A DNA stretch of 64,000 bases from Protula sp. h YS-2021 (GCA_949752745.1 OX457025.1:97095804-97159803), one strand, 5' to 3'; positions 59,601 through 59,620 are shown, counted from the first letter of the stretch. Notes: a model not told the origin generated them from the sequence alone. Made by a program: numbers and translations.

Positions 59601-59620
59601 TCATCGGAGACATATTCGAA
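166..59620 (+). CDS. Partial divergent IP3R/RyR-family Ca2+ release channel gene (exons e1-e40)
   Basis: Forty exons splice with consistent phase into about 1,723 residues without a stop. The family is recognised from: RIH solenoid segments (e10-e13); the RIH-associated domain in e27-e29 (LREQ...ETAQFLNL...LFETLNEF, then GNQHN, then LLLSMIEES); the S4 segment of e39 (YFFAFHLLNI...AVTQNG), which resembles RyR FFxAHLLDI...VTHNG; and e40 (GRSLLW...FYLYALISFAFL), which resembles S5 of both families. Proteins of this family form tetrameric channels in ER or other internal membranes. The missing upstream part would hold the beta-trefoil, MIR and first RIH domains. The missing downstream part would hold S6 and the C-terminal domain. 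The cytosolic layout and spacing are closer to IP3R (RyR is about twice as long), while S4 is closer to RyR. The ligand cannot be judged from this window. Exons e2, e23, e33 and e36 exist in several copies. Confidence 0.93.
622..666 (+). CDS. e2a: alternative exon 1 of 3
   Basis: AG at 620-621, donor GTAAGA at 667, phase 0 to 0, 15 codons. It reads VKKLPRLDNWIAQDG, corresponding to the VTPVKYARLWSEIP stretch of IP3R. Two paralogous exons follow (2848-2892, 4859-4906), each ending in a similar (A)(P/Q)(E/D)G followed by GTAAG. Only one copy is expected per transcript. Confidence 0.75.
1880..2330 (+). repeat. Diverged CACGTG-containing tandem repeat
   Basis: About eight to ten degenerate units of roughly 40-60 bp. 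Each carries one or two CACGTG palindromes in contexts such as GGTCACGTGATGTTCACTCA and GTTGGGCACGTGGT. Confidence 0.7.
2848..2892 (+). CDS. e2b: alternative exon 2 of 3
   Basis: Acceptor ATAACAG ends at 2847, donor GTAAGG at 2893. Length is 45 nt, the same as e2a, phase 0 to 0. It encodes VVTVKNWENKIAPEG. The shared NW core, the terminal IAPEG and the identical phase mark it as a paralogue of e2a and e2c. Confidence 0.65.
2893..4858 (+). other. Intron between e2b and e2c
   Basis: Contains a C-rich tract at 3061-3095 and the CGTACGTACAG repeat block (listed separately). It also has a region at 4510-4780 with recurrent GCGCGA/GCGC motifs. I saw no extra e2 copy. Confidence 0.5.
4140..4490 (+). 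repeat. C-rich CGTACGTACAGCC minisatellite
   Basis: About ten imperfect units of 25-35 bp built on CTCCTCCGTGCGTACGTACA plus CCCCCT. Short open frames across it are low-complexity artefacts. Confidence 0.75.
4859..4906 (+). CDS. e2c: alternative exon 3 of 3
   Basis: Acceptor AAACAG at 4853-4858, donor GTAAGA at 4907. Sixteen codons, phase 0 to 0, encoding IKKSIPAVDNWLAPEG. It is closest to e2a (KK..P..DNW.A..G). It is one codon longer than the other two copies, so frame is kept. Confidence 0.72.
4890..5106 (+). repeat. Three-copy tandem repeat spanning the e2c donor
   Basis: Unit of about 70 bp: exon end GCTCCGGAAGGG, then GTAAGATCTGGTTACAACAT, then a G-rich tail. The first copy is the functional donor. 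Two further donors at about 4981 and 5065 lie in the intron. Confidence 0.8.
5107..6610 (+). other. Intron e2c-e3
   Basis: AT-rich DNA with GGGGTGGGG tracts at 5278-5380. No coding segment or recognisable element was seen. Confidence 0.5.
6611..6727 (+). CDS. e3: central solenoid segment
   Basis: Acceptor TTTTCAG, phase 0, 39 codons: IIKDLVTLFPVIRDWITEFL...GKNMLIEQ. This matches the IP3R stretch of helices after the first RIH domain (FVEEYLRDVV...). The donor GTCGTC at 6728 is weak, but a tandem copy of the same junction lies 145 bp downstream, and the next exon is in frame. Confidence 0.82.
6700..6945 (+). repeat. Two-copy tandem duplication of the e3 3' end and donor
   Basis: The last roughly 35 bp of e3 (GATCGGCAAGAACATGCTCA...) and about 110 bp of intron with CACGTGT motifs recur at 6843-6945. 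The second copy is intronic. Confidence 0.85.
7129..7264 (+). CDS. e4: central solenoid segment
   Basis: Acceptor GTATTTAG at 7121-7128, donor GTACCG at 7265, phase 0 to 1. It encodes VLRLFHFLVKFGYYSSEDIK followed by LLLKPLLNLLNG and a hydrophilic tail. This is equivalent to the IP3R stretch LARNLIYFGFYNFSDLLRL. Confidence 0.9.
7265..7998 (+). repeat. Intron e4-e5 with a two-copy duplication of the e5 acceptor
   Basis: At about 7832-7925 there is a copy of the block that precedes and begins e5 (TGACGTCA...GTTGCC...CAGGTTACACCAAGGA). It recurs at 7975-8015 as the real junction. CT-rich tracts and CACACACA lie between. The upstream part also has a short AGTATCT-rich repeat (7275-7410). Confidence 0.75.
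7999..8098 (+). CDS. e5: solenoid / linker segment
   Basis: Acceptor TTGCCAG, donor GTACGT at 8099, phase 1 to 2. Encodes GYTKDSLKLVLHYRNKERYE then KSPGTAAIVNAKFQ. Confidence 0.85.
8347..8820 (+). repeat. Minisatellite spanning the e6 acceptor (about 10 units)
   Basis: Unit of 42-50 bp: GTGTTACAG, then GTGCATGGCGGTGATATC, then ACTGATGTCAGGG with variable G-runs. Each unit repeats the 3' splice site and first 13 exon bases of e6. The real junction is the last copy (8801-8820), and nine decoy TTACAG sites precede it. The paired frames on both strands here are repeat artefacts. Confidence 0.93.
8808..8975 (+). CDS. e6: solenoid segment
   Basis: The last acceptor of the array, GTTACAG, gives phase 2 in. 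Donor GTATGA at 8976, phase 2 out. Encodes CMAVMDLLLTFQFNTRIESF followed by IAKFKTADLSVG and a C-terminal stretch ending DPFDPSK. It corresponds to the IP3R stretch [20 protein letters not shown]. Confidence 0.9.
9380..9510 (+). repeat. Two-copy duplication of the e7 acceptor
   Basis: GTCACAGGTCGGGCCTGGG at 9384-9402 repeats the real junction GTTACAGGTCGGGCCTGGG at 9498-9516. A long G-run and about 60 bp of shared intron lie between the copies. G-rich DNA starts at 9265. Confidence 0.8.
9505..9604 (+). CDS. e7: solenoid segment
   Basis: Phase 2 in, phase 0 out, donor GTATAG. Encodes SGLGLQKRALKELKTMFDVT followed by AYFDSEQITNILM. It is an amphipathic alpha-helical stretch. Confidence 0.87.
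9605..10240 (+). other. Intron e7-e8
   Basis: AT-rich. I see no repeat array or coding segment. Confidence 0.5.
10241..10348 (+). CDS. e8: solenoid segment
   Basis: Acceptor ACTTTTGTAG, donor GTTGGT at 10349 (a weak consensus), 36 codons, phase 0 to 0. Encodes DLSNYKYDKMINKSLSLLNK then FFSSKTKLFKMAVQAM. It is comparable to the IP3R stretch [20 protein letters not shown]. Confidence 0.85.
10510..10770 (+). repeat. Diverged GTGACGACGTGA tandem repeat before e9
   Basis: About a dozen degenerate 20-30 bp units rich in TGACG and GCGTGACG, abutting the e9 acceptor. Confidence 0.65.
10777..10913 (+). CDS. e9: solenoid segment
   Basis: Acceptor TCCCAG, donor GTACGT at 10914, phase 0 to 2. Encodes VLITTDSCQCHREIARTMPI followed by LRRYAKAKLNDDQV and ending VIDTFKG. 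It is equivalent to the IP3R stretch [20 protein letters not shown]. Confidence 0.9.
10855..11290 (+). repeat. Four-copy tandem repeat of the e9 3' half plus donor
   Basis: The last 55-60 bp of e9 (GAACGATGACCAGGTCAAGA...) with the donor and a G-rich intron tail recur at about 10977, 11090 and 11206. Each copy retains (G)GTACGTG or GTATGTG. The first copy is exonic. The others lack a pyrimidine-rich acceptor and so are probably not exons. Copy identity is high, which indicates recent duplication. Confidence 0.92.
11692..11759 (+). CDS. e10: start of second RIH domain
   Basis: Acceptor TTTCTCAG, donor GTGAGA at 11760, phase 2 to 1. Encodes FCQLAKDENERHPMNQNILI then NH. This resembles the Q-rich helix of IP3R that opens the second RIH domain. 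Confidence 0.85.
11760..12040 (+). repeat. Two-copy repeat starting at the e10 donor
   Basis: The block CAGACTCGCCTTTCCGTCGC at about 11886-11965 is a diverged copy of the donor-proximal intron (11760-11835). Both copies carry TAGCGTAATGACGTCA. Confidence 0.65.
12045..12520 (+). repeat. About five-copy repeat spanning the e11 acceptor
   Basis: Unit of 85-95 bp: TATTACAGTAAGATAACAGA, CACCTGCCGTGTATTTA, TTTCCGCGCAG, AGGTGCTGAGCCTAG. Exon-start sequence AGGTGCTGAG is repeated after each CGCAG (about 12250 and 12420, with degenerate copies at about 12075 and 12340). The real junction is 12514/12515. Confidence 0.87.
12515..12732 (+). CDS. e11: second RIH domain
   Basis: Acceptor CGCGCAG, donor GTGCTT at 12733, phase 1 to 0, 72 codons. 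Encodes EVLSLVFDILSQEID, then LIDQYRGLEEILKKSLQLLK, then GNDVVQTRMFERLDTLLTIK. It is helical and aligns with the IP3R stretch LLRNMGAHAVVLELL...[20 protein letters not shown]. The donor is weak (GTGCTT). It is chosen because it restores frame into e12. Confidence 0.9.
12838..12895 (+). repeat. (GTG/GAT)n simple repeat
   Basis: Imperfect GGTGGTGAT trinucleotide run in the e11-e12 intron. The rest of that intron (12896-13485) is unremarkable apart from a G-run at 13258. Confidence 0.8.
13486..13677 (+). CDS. e12: second RIH domain
   Basis: Acceptor TTGACAG, donor GTAAGT at 13678, 64 codons, phase 0 to 0. Encodes MFIGNQTTCLKILPSQIQTI, then FLDLLNCIVKVEGLGL, then NQAYVMKYIMQ. It matches IP3R ...[20 protein letters not shown] then IVKAEG. 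Confidence 0.93.
13867..13998 (+). CDS. e13: end of second RIH domain
   Basis: Acceptor TTGCGCAG, donor GTACGT at 13999, 44 codons, phase 0 to 0. Encodes DYNKIAYVLDQPRDARETIL then AHLAYLINLIDLLATCAE. IP3R has MYHIHLVELLAVCTEGKN here. The exon continues in e14 with GENRF. The exon could read on in frame through several repeat units downstream (to 14271), each adding a 22-residue copy of its last helix. Confidence 0.92.
13935..15035 (+). repeat. 16-unit minisatellite of the e13 3' end and donor
   Basis: 66-67 bp units repeat the last roughly 50 bp of e13 (CTCACCTCGCCTACCTCATC...CTGCTAGCTACC), then TGCGCAGAG and GTACGT. About 15 intronic donor copies follow the real one. Each unit also contains CTACCTGCGCAG, which mimics an acceptor. 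The first four extra units keep the reading frame. Later units differ by 1 bp. Confidence 0.95.
15160..15500 (+). repeat. Six-unit repeat spanning the e14 acceptor
   Basis: Units of about 54 bp: CCGATGTTGTTATGGTTATT, TTAAG, GGTGAGAACCGCTTCATCG. Two alternating subtypes occur: TTTTAAG followed by GGTGAGAACCG, and ATTGTAG followed by GGGTGGGAACCG. The last copy is the real exon start. Confidence 0.9.
15486..15673 (+). CDS. e14: solenoid after second RIH domain
   Basis: Acceptor TTTTAAG (AAG type), donor GTAAGC at 15674, phase 0 to 2. Encodes GENRFIESMCQTILTVDELL, then WVINHHEI, then FLGYFLWVYMKTAG. It matches IP3R [20 protein letters not shown]...NFLNHCYVDTEVE closely in layout. Confidence 0.92.
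16094..16292 (+). CDS. e15: solenoid segment
   Basis: Acceptor TTTGACAG, donor GTCATG at 16293 (weak), phase 2 to 0. Encodes SLWKFLQQVTKDAFELTTYV, then TSIESVVHVHLHYVFDAVM, then PLLQ. IP3R has MWKLFENFLVDI...SILEKYVTEIVMSIVTTFF at the same place. Confidence 0.9.
16555..16800 (+). repeat. ACACGTGTACTGTATGGGTT tandem repeat before e16
   Basis: Seven or eight imperfect units of about 33-36 bp (TACACGTGTACTGTATGG, GTTGTGTATACGG). The last unit merges into the e16 acceptor (ACACGTGTACTATCTGCTAC). Confidence 0.85.
16804..16890 (+). CDS. e16: solenoid segment
   Basis: Acceptor TGCTACAG, donor GTAAGT, 29 codons, phase 0 to 0. Encodes AFYTKFYVPEKELYPQEVEN then TDKLARALV. Confidence 0.88.
17060..17212 (+). 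repeat. (AAT)n simple repeat
   Basis: About 150 bp of imperfect AATAAT. The overlapping minus-strand frame rich in Tyr and Leu is an artefact. Confidence 0.95.
17256..17360 (+). CDS. e17: solenoid segment
   Basis: Acceptor GGTTGTAG, donor GTATGT, 35 codons, phase 0 to 0. Encodes GLCESVIPLVHSPTHLKTLI then ACITAVIPASTVPSS. IP3R has [20 protein letters not shown] plus AIAIP here. Confidence 0.9.
17667..17738 (+). CDS. e18: linker helix
   Basis: Acceptor CTTTCAG, donor GTATTC (weak) at 17739, 24 codons, phase 0 to 0. Encodes AMEGLIEGIRNSNLQRESRQ then QQAK. It is polar and likely helical. Confidence 0.82.
17675..17870 (+). repeat. Two-copy duplication of e18
   Basis: About 60 bp of e18 (TCATAGAAGGTATCCG...GCGGGAGAGCCGACAGCAGC) recurs at 17799-17860 after a G-rich spacer. 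The copy has AGGTCAAGG in place of the donor and no acceptor, so it is a decayed exon fragment. Confidence 0.88.
18151..18280 (+). CDS. e19: solenoid segment
   Basis: Acceptor TATCTTGCAG, donor GTACTC at 18281, phase 0 to 1. Encodes GQREYYSGELELNQKLRTFA, then VNCSLLYGGHNTV, then QAQLKYKSKR. Confidence 0.88.
18240..19610 (+). repeat. About 27-unit minisatellite of the e19 3' end and donor
   Basis: 43 bp unit: TCAAGTACAAGAGCAAGCGA, G, GTACTCACGCGTGAATGTGT, AC. It repeats the last 20 bases of e19 plus the donor. Units near the exon are nearly identical. From about 19150 they decay progressively. The open frames seen here are shadows of the repeat. Confidence 0.95.
19822..19886 (+). repeat. (GA)n microsatellite
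   Basis: Nearly perfect GA run with one AAA interruption, about 70 bp before e20. Confidence 0.97.
19953..20091 (+). CDS. e20: solenoid segment
   Basis: Acceptor ACGTACAG, donor GTGAGG at 20092, phase 1 to 2. Encodes AYTEIGGDEELPLGEEFQLH, then LQRFLKPHEKKVVKRI, then ELLRKLVDQL. The exon is predicted to be largely helical. Confidence 0.85.
20080..20440 (+). repeat. Six-unit repeat of the e20 donor
   Basis: Units of about 63 bp: GCAGCTCAG, GTGAGGGGCTACCCATCAA, then a C-rich tail. Five intronic copies of CAG(C/G)TCAG followed by G(T/C)GAGG follow the real donor. Confidence 0.9.
20520..20625 (+). repeat. Two-copy duplication of the e21 acceptor
   Basis: AACGTTGCAGCATATTGGCGGGC (shortened here) at about 20530-20550 repeats the real junction GACGTTGCAG/CATATCGGCG at 20603-20622. 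Confidence 0.8.
20613..20771 (+). CDS. e21: solenoid segment
   Basis: Acceptor ACGTTGCAG, donor GTGAGT at 20772, phase 2 to 2. Encodes ISAGMYRKLQTEAERMEQEE, then LDIRCLQLIRAVIHNEE, then LPEDWEEDPQEHRK. IP3R has NEEKLCIKVLQTLREMM here. Confidence 0.92.
21185..21680 (+). repeat. 12-unit minisatellite spanning the e22 acceptor
   Basis: 41 bp unit: GCAGATCGCGCCTGACACGT, GACGAGATCTCTATTTTACA, G. Each unit contains a complete TATTTTACAG acceptor followed by the first 9 bases of e22. Eleven decoys precede the true junction at 21675/21676. Confidence 0.95.
21676..21832 (+). CDS. e22: solenoid segment
   Basis: The last TTTTACAG of the array gives phase 2 in. Donor GTGTGT at 21833, phase 0 out. Encodes KQIALIRELQIEMNEMGGVV, then SLPHLARPADRIAKEV, then LAFVCLMLFNANEEVQ. 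It corresponds to the IP3R region that runs into NTEIQKSFYNLM. Confidence 0.9.
22353..22450 (+). CDS. e23a: alternative exon 1 of 4
   Basis: Acceptor AAATTGCAG, donor GTAGAC at 22451. 98 nt, phase 0 to 2. Encodes GSLLNYFLLSREENFFAAIR then NRMHMSALAIKE. This is the IP3R stretch SFYNLMTSDKKSERFFKVLH then DRMKRAQQE. It belongs to a set of four exons with identical length and phase. Confidence 0.88.
23094..23191 (+). CDS. e23b: alternative exon 2 of 4
   Basis: Acceptor GGCTGTAG, donor GTATAC at 23192. 98 nt, phase 0 to 2. Encodes EALLSYFMSTREEHFFSALR then DRLHLSAHSIKE. The conserved core is LL.(Y/F)F...REE.FF.A.R.R...SA..IKE. Confidence 0.92.
23400..24292 (+). repeat. Five-copy tandem repeat of about 170 bp
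   Basis: Units contain TCAAGCCTACATTTCTGCAT, GGAACCAACAAGG(A/T)TCGGTA, AAATGAGCCATGTCGGCCCA and CAGCTGAACTTCACAAATTT. The array lies between e23b and e23c and contains no splice junction. Confidence 0.92.
25222..25319 (+). CDS. e23c: alternative exon 3 of 4
   Basis: Acceptor TTACTTAG, donor GTATAG at 25320. 98 nt, phase 0 to 2. Encodes DSLLAFFVSTREETFFAAVR then GRLYMSAMCIKE. It is closest to e23d (only 181 bp separate them). Confidence 0.92.
25501..25598 (+). CDS. e23d: alternative exon 4 of 4
   Basis: Acceptor CCCCTATAG, donor GTATAA at 25599. 98 nt, phase 0 to 2. Encodes DALLYFFVCTREETFFAAVR then RRLYMSATCIKE. All four copies end AAAGAGAG or AAGGAAAG and complete an Arg codon with the first base of e24. 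Confidence 0.92.
25925..26005 (+). repeat. (TA)n microsatellite
   Basis: About 80 bp of perfect TA in the e23d-e24 intron. The overlapping Ile-Tyr frame is an artefact. Confidence 0.98.
26006..27950 (+). other. Intron e23d-e24, unannotated
   Basis: AT-rich DNA. A 98-codon open frame on the minus strand (26761-27057) has no recognisable domain, and I do not call it a gene. Confidence 0.5.
27951..28050 (+). CDS. e24: basic linker
   Basis: Acceptor GTTTTGCAG, donor GTAAGC at 28051, phase 2 to 0. Encodes RSLAAQARARAKEVMAQTKS then MQTSMSIGKKALQ. It follows the e23 cassette, as the RMKxAQQE...TVN stretch does in IP3R. Confidence 0.9.
28051..29379 (+). other. Intron after e24, unannotated
   Basis: AT-rich, with no repeat array and no coding segment that I can support. 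Confidence 0.45.
29386..29742. mobile_element. Short non-autonomous DNA transposon (MITE-like)
   Basis: Terminal inverted repeats CAGGGTTCGTACAAAGT (29386) and ACTTTGTACGAACCCTG (ending 29742) are perfect over 17 bp. They are flanked by the direct repeat TCCACA (29380-29385 and 29743-29748), consistent with a target-site duplication. The inner arms also share TCCTGGAAATG / TCGTGGAAATTG-type motifs. No transposase is encoded. The CAGGG start suggests a hAT-like family, but an 8 bp duplication, usual for hAT, is not seen. Confidence 0.75.
29562..29639. repeat. Perfect palindrome with (TA)n centre
   Basis: TAATCGATGCC (29562-29572), a run of TA, then GGCATCGATTA (29629-29639). It is nested in the MITE-like element and could extrude as a cruciform or itself be a nested insertion. 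Confidence 0.9.
29750..34037 (+). other. Long intron before e25
   Basis: About 4.3 kb of AT-rich DNA. Short open frames at 31.0-31.4 kb on both strands and at 32.1-32.4 kb have no recognisable similarity. Two possible small exons (31975-31998 and 33049-33100) are discussed separately. Confidence 0.5.
31975..31998 (+). CDS. Candidate 24-nt microexon
   Basis: TTAAATACAG followed by eight codons (EYDGKKKK) and GTAGAC. The phase is 0 to 0, so it could be inserted between e24 and e25 without frame change. IP3R has an optional-looking Lys-rich DLGNKKKDDE motif in this linker. A Lys-rich octapeptide could equally occur by chance. Confidence 0.35.
34038..34256 (+). CDS. e25: charged coiled-coil-like linker
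   Basis: Acceptor TTCACAG, donor GTGAGC at 34257, 73 codons, phase 0 to 0. Very rich in Lys, Arg, Glu and Ala: RRISLATLQSKATRRREAAK, then KKPPRQAKVNGVMSEKMKDK, then LLDKEKEAIEMDEVKAE. RRIS is a basophilic kinase-type motif. In IP3R the equivalent linker is the modulatory region before the RIH-associated domain. Confidence 0.9.
34777..34929 (+). CDS. e26: acidic stretch leading into the RIH-associated domain
   Basis: Acceptor TGTGCAG, donor GTGGGT at 34930, 51 codons, phase 0 to 0. Encodes GDNQENDQKAMIAAMKEEDM, then DDGYIELVLRVLARMC, then DGQHMGLQ. It matches IP3R [20 protein letters not shown] then QNFL. Confidence 0.93.
34880..35010 (+). repeat. 60-bp tandem duplication spanning the e26 donor
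   Basis: GCGCGTATGTGTGACGGGCA, GCACATGGGTTTACAG, GTGGGTGTG recurs exactly 60 bp downstream. The second donor is at 34990. Use of it would place an in-frame TAG in the transcript. Confidence 0.93.
35473..35622 (+). CDS. e27: RIH-associated domain, first part
   Basis: Acceptor GTACGCAG, donor GTAAGT at 35623, 50 codons, phase 0 to 0. Encodes DYLREQPDNMKSFNIVAETA, then QFLNLVYSNITAQNI, then LVVQLFETLNEFAV. It aligns with IP3R LRCQNN...VCETLQFLD...TLETLTEYCQ. The Glu of LNEF is in the position of RyR1 Glu3893 (TEY), a Ca2+-activation ligand. Confidence 0.95.
35945..36046 (+). CDS. e28: RIH-associated domain, middle
   Basis: Acceptor AAATTGCAG, donor GTAAGT at 36047, 34 codons, phase 0 to 0. Encodes GNQHNRSVMLNSKVVDYINF then ILRSGEFKSCTPEV. 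GNQ after the first Glu helix is shared by both families (ENQ/GNQ). Confidence 0.95.
36426..36509 (+). CDS. e29: RIH-associated domain, second Ca2+-site helix
   Basis: Acceptor TTTTTAG after a long T-run, donor GTGAGT at 36510, 28 codons, phase 0 to 0. Encodes ILDLKQCIGNLLLSMIEESS then PESLAVAK. It aligns with IP3R VLQLKDNASKLLLALMESRH. The Glu after SMI corresponds to RyR1 Glu3967. Confidence 0.94.
36490..36935 (+). repeat. Degenerate repeats of the e29 3' end and donor
   Basis: The exon end GAGGAGAGCAGTCCGGAGAG, CTTGGCAGTCGCTAAG, GTGAGTCA recurs with variation at about 36558, 36665 and 36762. A shorter (G)TCGCTAAGGTGAGTCA unit of about 20 bp fills the gaps and decays towards 37230. Confidence 0.88.
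37480..37706 (+). repeat. Eight-unit repeat running into the e30 acceptor
   Basis: Units of about 25-29 bp: CACTGATTGGTTGAAACAAA, AATGAGA. The last unit reads CACTGATTGGTTGACAG, and that CAG is the acceptor. The exon itself is not repeated. Confidence 0.88.
37707..37775 (+). CDS. e30: end of the RIH-associated domain
   Basis: Acceptor TTGACAG, donor GTATGG at 37776, 23 codons, phase 0 to 0. Encodes EIKDTLDKEAVYKVMGTCYE then TQQ. This is equivalent to IP3R PQELVDVIKKAYLQ. Confidence 0.92.
38470..38695 (+). repeat. 32-bp minisatellite, seven units
   Basis: Unit CGATTTTCTGTCAGTACAGT, CGATCTGTGATC, nearly identical copies. No splice junction is included. Confidence 0.95.
39290..39800 (+). repeat. 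GATATCCCAGGATATCTTAG-type tandem repeats
   Basis: Heterogeneous units with palindromic ATATCCCAGGATATC, TTAGTCCCTGGAGGGGG and GGGCAAGATGTCC, followed by two copies of CACATCGAGGGTT(A/G).CGTGGGG (about 39722 and 39768). Confidence 0.85.
39801..40614 (+). other. Intron stretch with no supported feature
   Basis: Contains a C-run at 40278-40297 and CACGTG motifs at 40366-40420. No coding segment. Confidence 0.5.
40615..41125 (+). repeat. GTAATGTCCACAAGTCT minisatellite
   Basis: 18 bp unit, about 28 variable copies, forming higher-order blocks of about 110 bp. Minus-strand frames rich in DITDLWTLQTC are artefacts. Confidence 0.95.
41150..42262 (+). repeat. 32-bp minisatellite, about 33 units
   Basis: Unit TTTTGATAGCATTGTGCTTC, CTCCACAAAGCG. 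Because 32 is not a multiple of 3, the array stays open on the minus strand by cycling through three frames (a 32-residue super-repeat). This explains the long minus-strand open frame of 250 codons. Confidence 0.96.
42291..42470 (+). CDS. e31: Ser/Lys-rich insert
   Basis: Acceptor ACTATAG, donor GTACGT at 42471, 60 codons, phase 0 to 0, no stop. Encodes SCCRLIQLDKSRTAGSKRKD, then STSLATSSPDKPLTKG, then AKNLANLGFQMLGM. It occupies the place of the acidic loop between PQELVDVIKKAY and VGHNIYILA in IP3R but is basic. It is likely a surface or regulatory loop. It fits frame exactly between e30 and e32. Confidence 0.8.
42471..44752 (+). other. Intron e31-e32, unannotated
   Basis: AT-rich, with a T-run at 43262-43275 and small open frames of no recognisable kind. 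No repeat array. Confidence 0.5.
44753..44873 (+). CDS. e32: helical segment before the channel domain
   Basis: Acceptor ATCTGCAG, donor GTACGT at 44874, phase 0 to 1. Encodes NDDARKLSSEMKESLDSVGF then TYFLVLARIHDIDPRLAHSD. It aligns with both RyR (DIGFNVAVLLTNL...DPRL) and IP3R (VGHNIYILALQLSRHNKQLQ). Confidence 0.93.
45313..45368 (+). CDS. e33a: alternative exon 1 of 2
   Basis: Acceptor CTAACAG, 56 nt, phase 1 to 0, donor GTGCAAAG at 45369. Encodes DDDPIAASAGPGSEDSGKK, a flexible acidic linker. The phase and length match e33b. Confidence 0.7.
45775..46160 (+). repeat. Duplicated block before e33b
   Basis: AGTAACAGCC(G/A)TCACGCTTGCT occurs at about 45899-45922 and 46133-46152. The second copy runs into the real acceptor CTCTTCCAG. 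In the first copy the acceptor is lost (GTTCCGG). G-runs lie at 45775 and 46104. Confidence 0.8.
46161..46216 (+). CDS. e33b: alternative exon 2 of 2
   Basis: Acceptor CTCTTCCAG, 56 nt, phase 1 to 0, donor GTGCCAAG at 46217. Encodes DDEPPAPAAALVQDDTEKR. The identical length and phase, the DD(D/E)P start and the unusual shared donor GTGC(A/C)AAG indicate duplication of e33a. Confidence 0.7.
46217..47320 (+). other. Intron stretch with no supported feature
   Basis: AT-rich. A minus-strand open frame at 46990-47373 overlaps the inverted-repeat element and lacks recognisable domains. Confidence 0.45.
47321..47871. mobile_element. MITE-like element with internal minisatellite
   Basis: Ends are ACCGTAATTCCTTGACTTAT (47321) and the inverted ACCGTAATTCCCTGACCATA (from 47871), matching over about 18 of 20 bases. 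The interior is about 24 copies of a 17-18 bp unit (GTCCGGGGCGACTTATA). No clear target-site duplication is visible. There is no transposase. The element interrupts no exon. Confidence 0.82.
48194..48289 (+). CDS. e34: linker before the channel
   Basis: Acceptor CTGTGCAG, donor GTGCGT at 48290, 32 codons, phase 0 to 0. Encodes KEAYNHYKKNTMSIEIIKDD then HLQKINFRVKSK. It is equivalent to IP3R YYENHTSQIEIVRQDRSMEQ then IVFPVP. Confidence 0.94.
48785..48954 (+). CDS. e35: pre-TM1 helical domain
   Basis: Acceptor TTGACAG, donor GTATGT at 48955, phase 0 to 2. Encodes NVLREEIKEKMIWNVDRSSP, then SSKIRDLMLWSRDILKDIYY, then QRKILSNPIATFLTKN. IP3R has LTEETKHRLF...SKVSDFFDQ...NEMEWQRKLRSMPLI. Confidence 0.95.
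48955..50439 (+). other. Intron e35-e36a, first part
   Basis: AT-rich, no array. A short CGTCCGTCTGTC tract is at 49740-49785. Confidence 0.5.
50440..50715 (+). repeat. TGCTGATTGACTGA minisatellite before e36a
   Basis: About 19 copies of a 14-15 bp unit. The last copies (TGACTGATGCTGCACG) run into the acceptor TTTAG. Confidence 0.93.
50719..50856 (+). CDS. e36a: TM1, alternative exon 1 of 2
   Basis: Acceptor ACGTTTAG, donor GTAAGA at 50857. 138 nt, phase 2 to 2. It completes a Trp codon with e35. Encodes LMWNKMVVVLSVAINVIMLV, then TWDAQASFTDMQLAKNT, then TSLPKAIR. The hydrophobic run is TM1, matching IP3R ISFNLAVFINIIIAFFYP. NTTS is a possible luminal glycosylation site. Confidence 0.92.
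50870..51270 (+). repeat. GCACGTGTGACCCTTAACAT repeat
   Basis: About six to seven units of roughly 60 bp (GCACGTGTGACC, TTAACATCGGTATCTATGCA, TGGTTGATATTTCAGCG). Each unit ends in TTTCAGCGGCACGTG, an acceptor-like string. Confidence 0.85.
51271..52147 (+). other. Intron between e36a and e36b
   Basis: No array. Small open frames only. Confidence 0.45.
52148..52285 (+). CDS. e36b: TM1, alternative exon 2 of 2
   Basis: Acceptor GGGTCAAG (AAG type, preceded by a T-run and CTC-rich tract), donor GTAAGG at 52286. 138 nt, phase 2 to 2. Encodes PFWNQACIWLSFVINMIMLV, then TWDARAAIGDVEVAKNA, then TALPPALK. It shares WN, SxxIN, IMLVTWDAxA and AKNxTxLPxA with e36a. Both reach the next exon in the same frame. 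Confidence 0.92.
52286..54212 (+). other. Intron e36b-e37
   Basis: C-rich and G-rich tracts (53098-53345, 53580-53720) and a T-run. Open frames here are low-complexity. No coding segment supported. Confidence 0.55.
54213..54374 (+). CDS. e37: luminal loop and TM2
   Basis: Acceptor GGTTACAG, donor GTACGT at 54375, phase 2 to 2. Encodes PMPNITHLSQDNYELILYGL, then GGAHNLFSFLVLLTYFLS, then NHPSLPSVTGLFTSV. NIT is a potential glycosylation site in the TM1-TM2 loop. One hydrophobic helix of about 25 residues. The frame stays open far into the intron (to 54708), so retention would add unrelated residues. Confidence 0.9.
54784..54892 (+). CDS. e38: acidic loop before S4
   Basis: Acceptor TTTTACAG, donor GTAAGA at 54893, phase 2 to 0. 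Encodes KETFQRDEQSKEKDDDEDEE, then ESKLEIKLISVTTFYYL. A highly acidic loop stands where IP3R has the hydrophobic S3 region. RyR has a comparable charged segment. Confidence 0.9.
54865..56215 (+). repeat. About 25-unit minisatellite of the e38 3' end and donor
   Basis: 53 bp unit: GATTAGTGTGGCCACATTCT, ACCATTTG, GTAAGGCTTGCTAGGATGCC, AGGCA. It is a diverged, homogenised copy of the exon end (ATCAGCGTGACCACATTCTA...TTG) with the donor. Higher-order blocks of two or three units are visible (variants GCTAGGGAGATCGG). Confidence 0.96.
56440..58085 (+). repeat. About 14-unit minisatellite spanning the e39 acceptor
   Basis: Unit of 100-125 bp: CCGTTCTCCGTCTTCTGCTT, GCAG, CTGTTCATGGCCCTGCGTCG, G-rich filler, TTTTTACCTACAATGCCGCT. 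Thirteen complete decoy acceptors precede the real one at 58075. Units are grouped in higher-order repeats. Long plus-strand open frames (up to 373 codons) follow from the near-uniform unit and are not genes. Confidence 0.96.
58076..58199 (+). CDS. e39: S4-like transmembrane segment and S4-S5 linker
   Basis: Last CTTGCAG of the array, donor GTAACC at 58200, phase 0 to 1. Encodes LFMALSVMGTLFQGYFFAFH, then LLNIVNNNQLLKGVIQAVTQ, then N. FFAFHLLNI and AVTQNG match RyR FFFAAHLLDI...SVTHNG, and IP3R ELFYSILLFDLI...SVTRNG. Confidence 0.95.
58500..58560 (+). repeat. A-rich low-complexity tract
   Basis: Poly-A and AATAAAT tract after e39 in the intron. No signal assigned. Confidence 0.8.
58690..59455 (+). 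repeat. About 14-unit minisatellite spanning the e40 acceptor
   Basis: 50 bp unit: GGCCGGTCACTGCTGTGGGT, CGCCGTGAATGATTTACCCT, GTACATTTCA. Each unit holds an acceptor CATTTCAG plus the first 25 bases of e40. The final copy at 59444/59445 is real. Confidence 0.95.
59445..59620 (+). CDS. e40: S5, turret, pore helix and altered filter
   Basis: Last ACATTTCAG of the array, donor GTGAGT at 59621, phase 1 to 0. Encodes GRSLLWVAVLGFVLFYLYAL, then ISFAFLRASFDPDDDMYC, then SSLWQCTVTVIRYGLIGDIF, then E. S5 matches IP3R GRSILLTALLALILVYLFSI. The pore segment WQCTVTVIRYGLIGD replaces IP3R MCIVTVMNHGLRNGGGVGD: about five residues shorter, and GGG is not kept. S6 is not in the window. Confidence 0.94.
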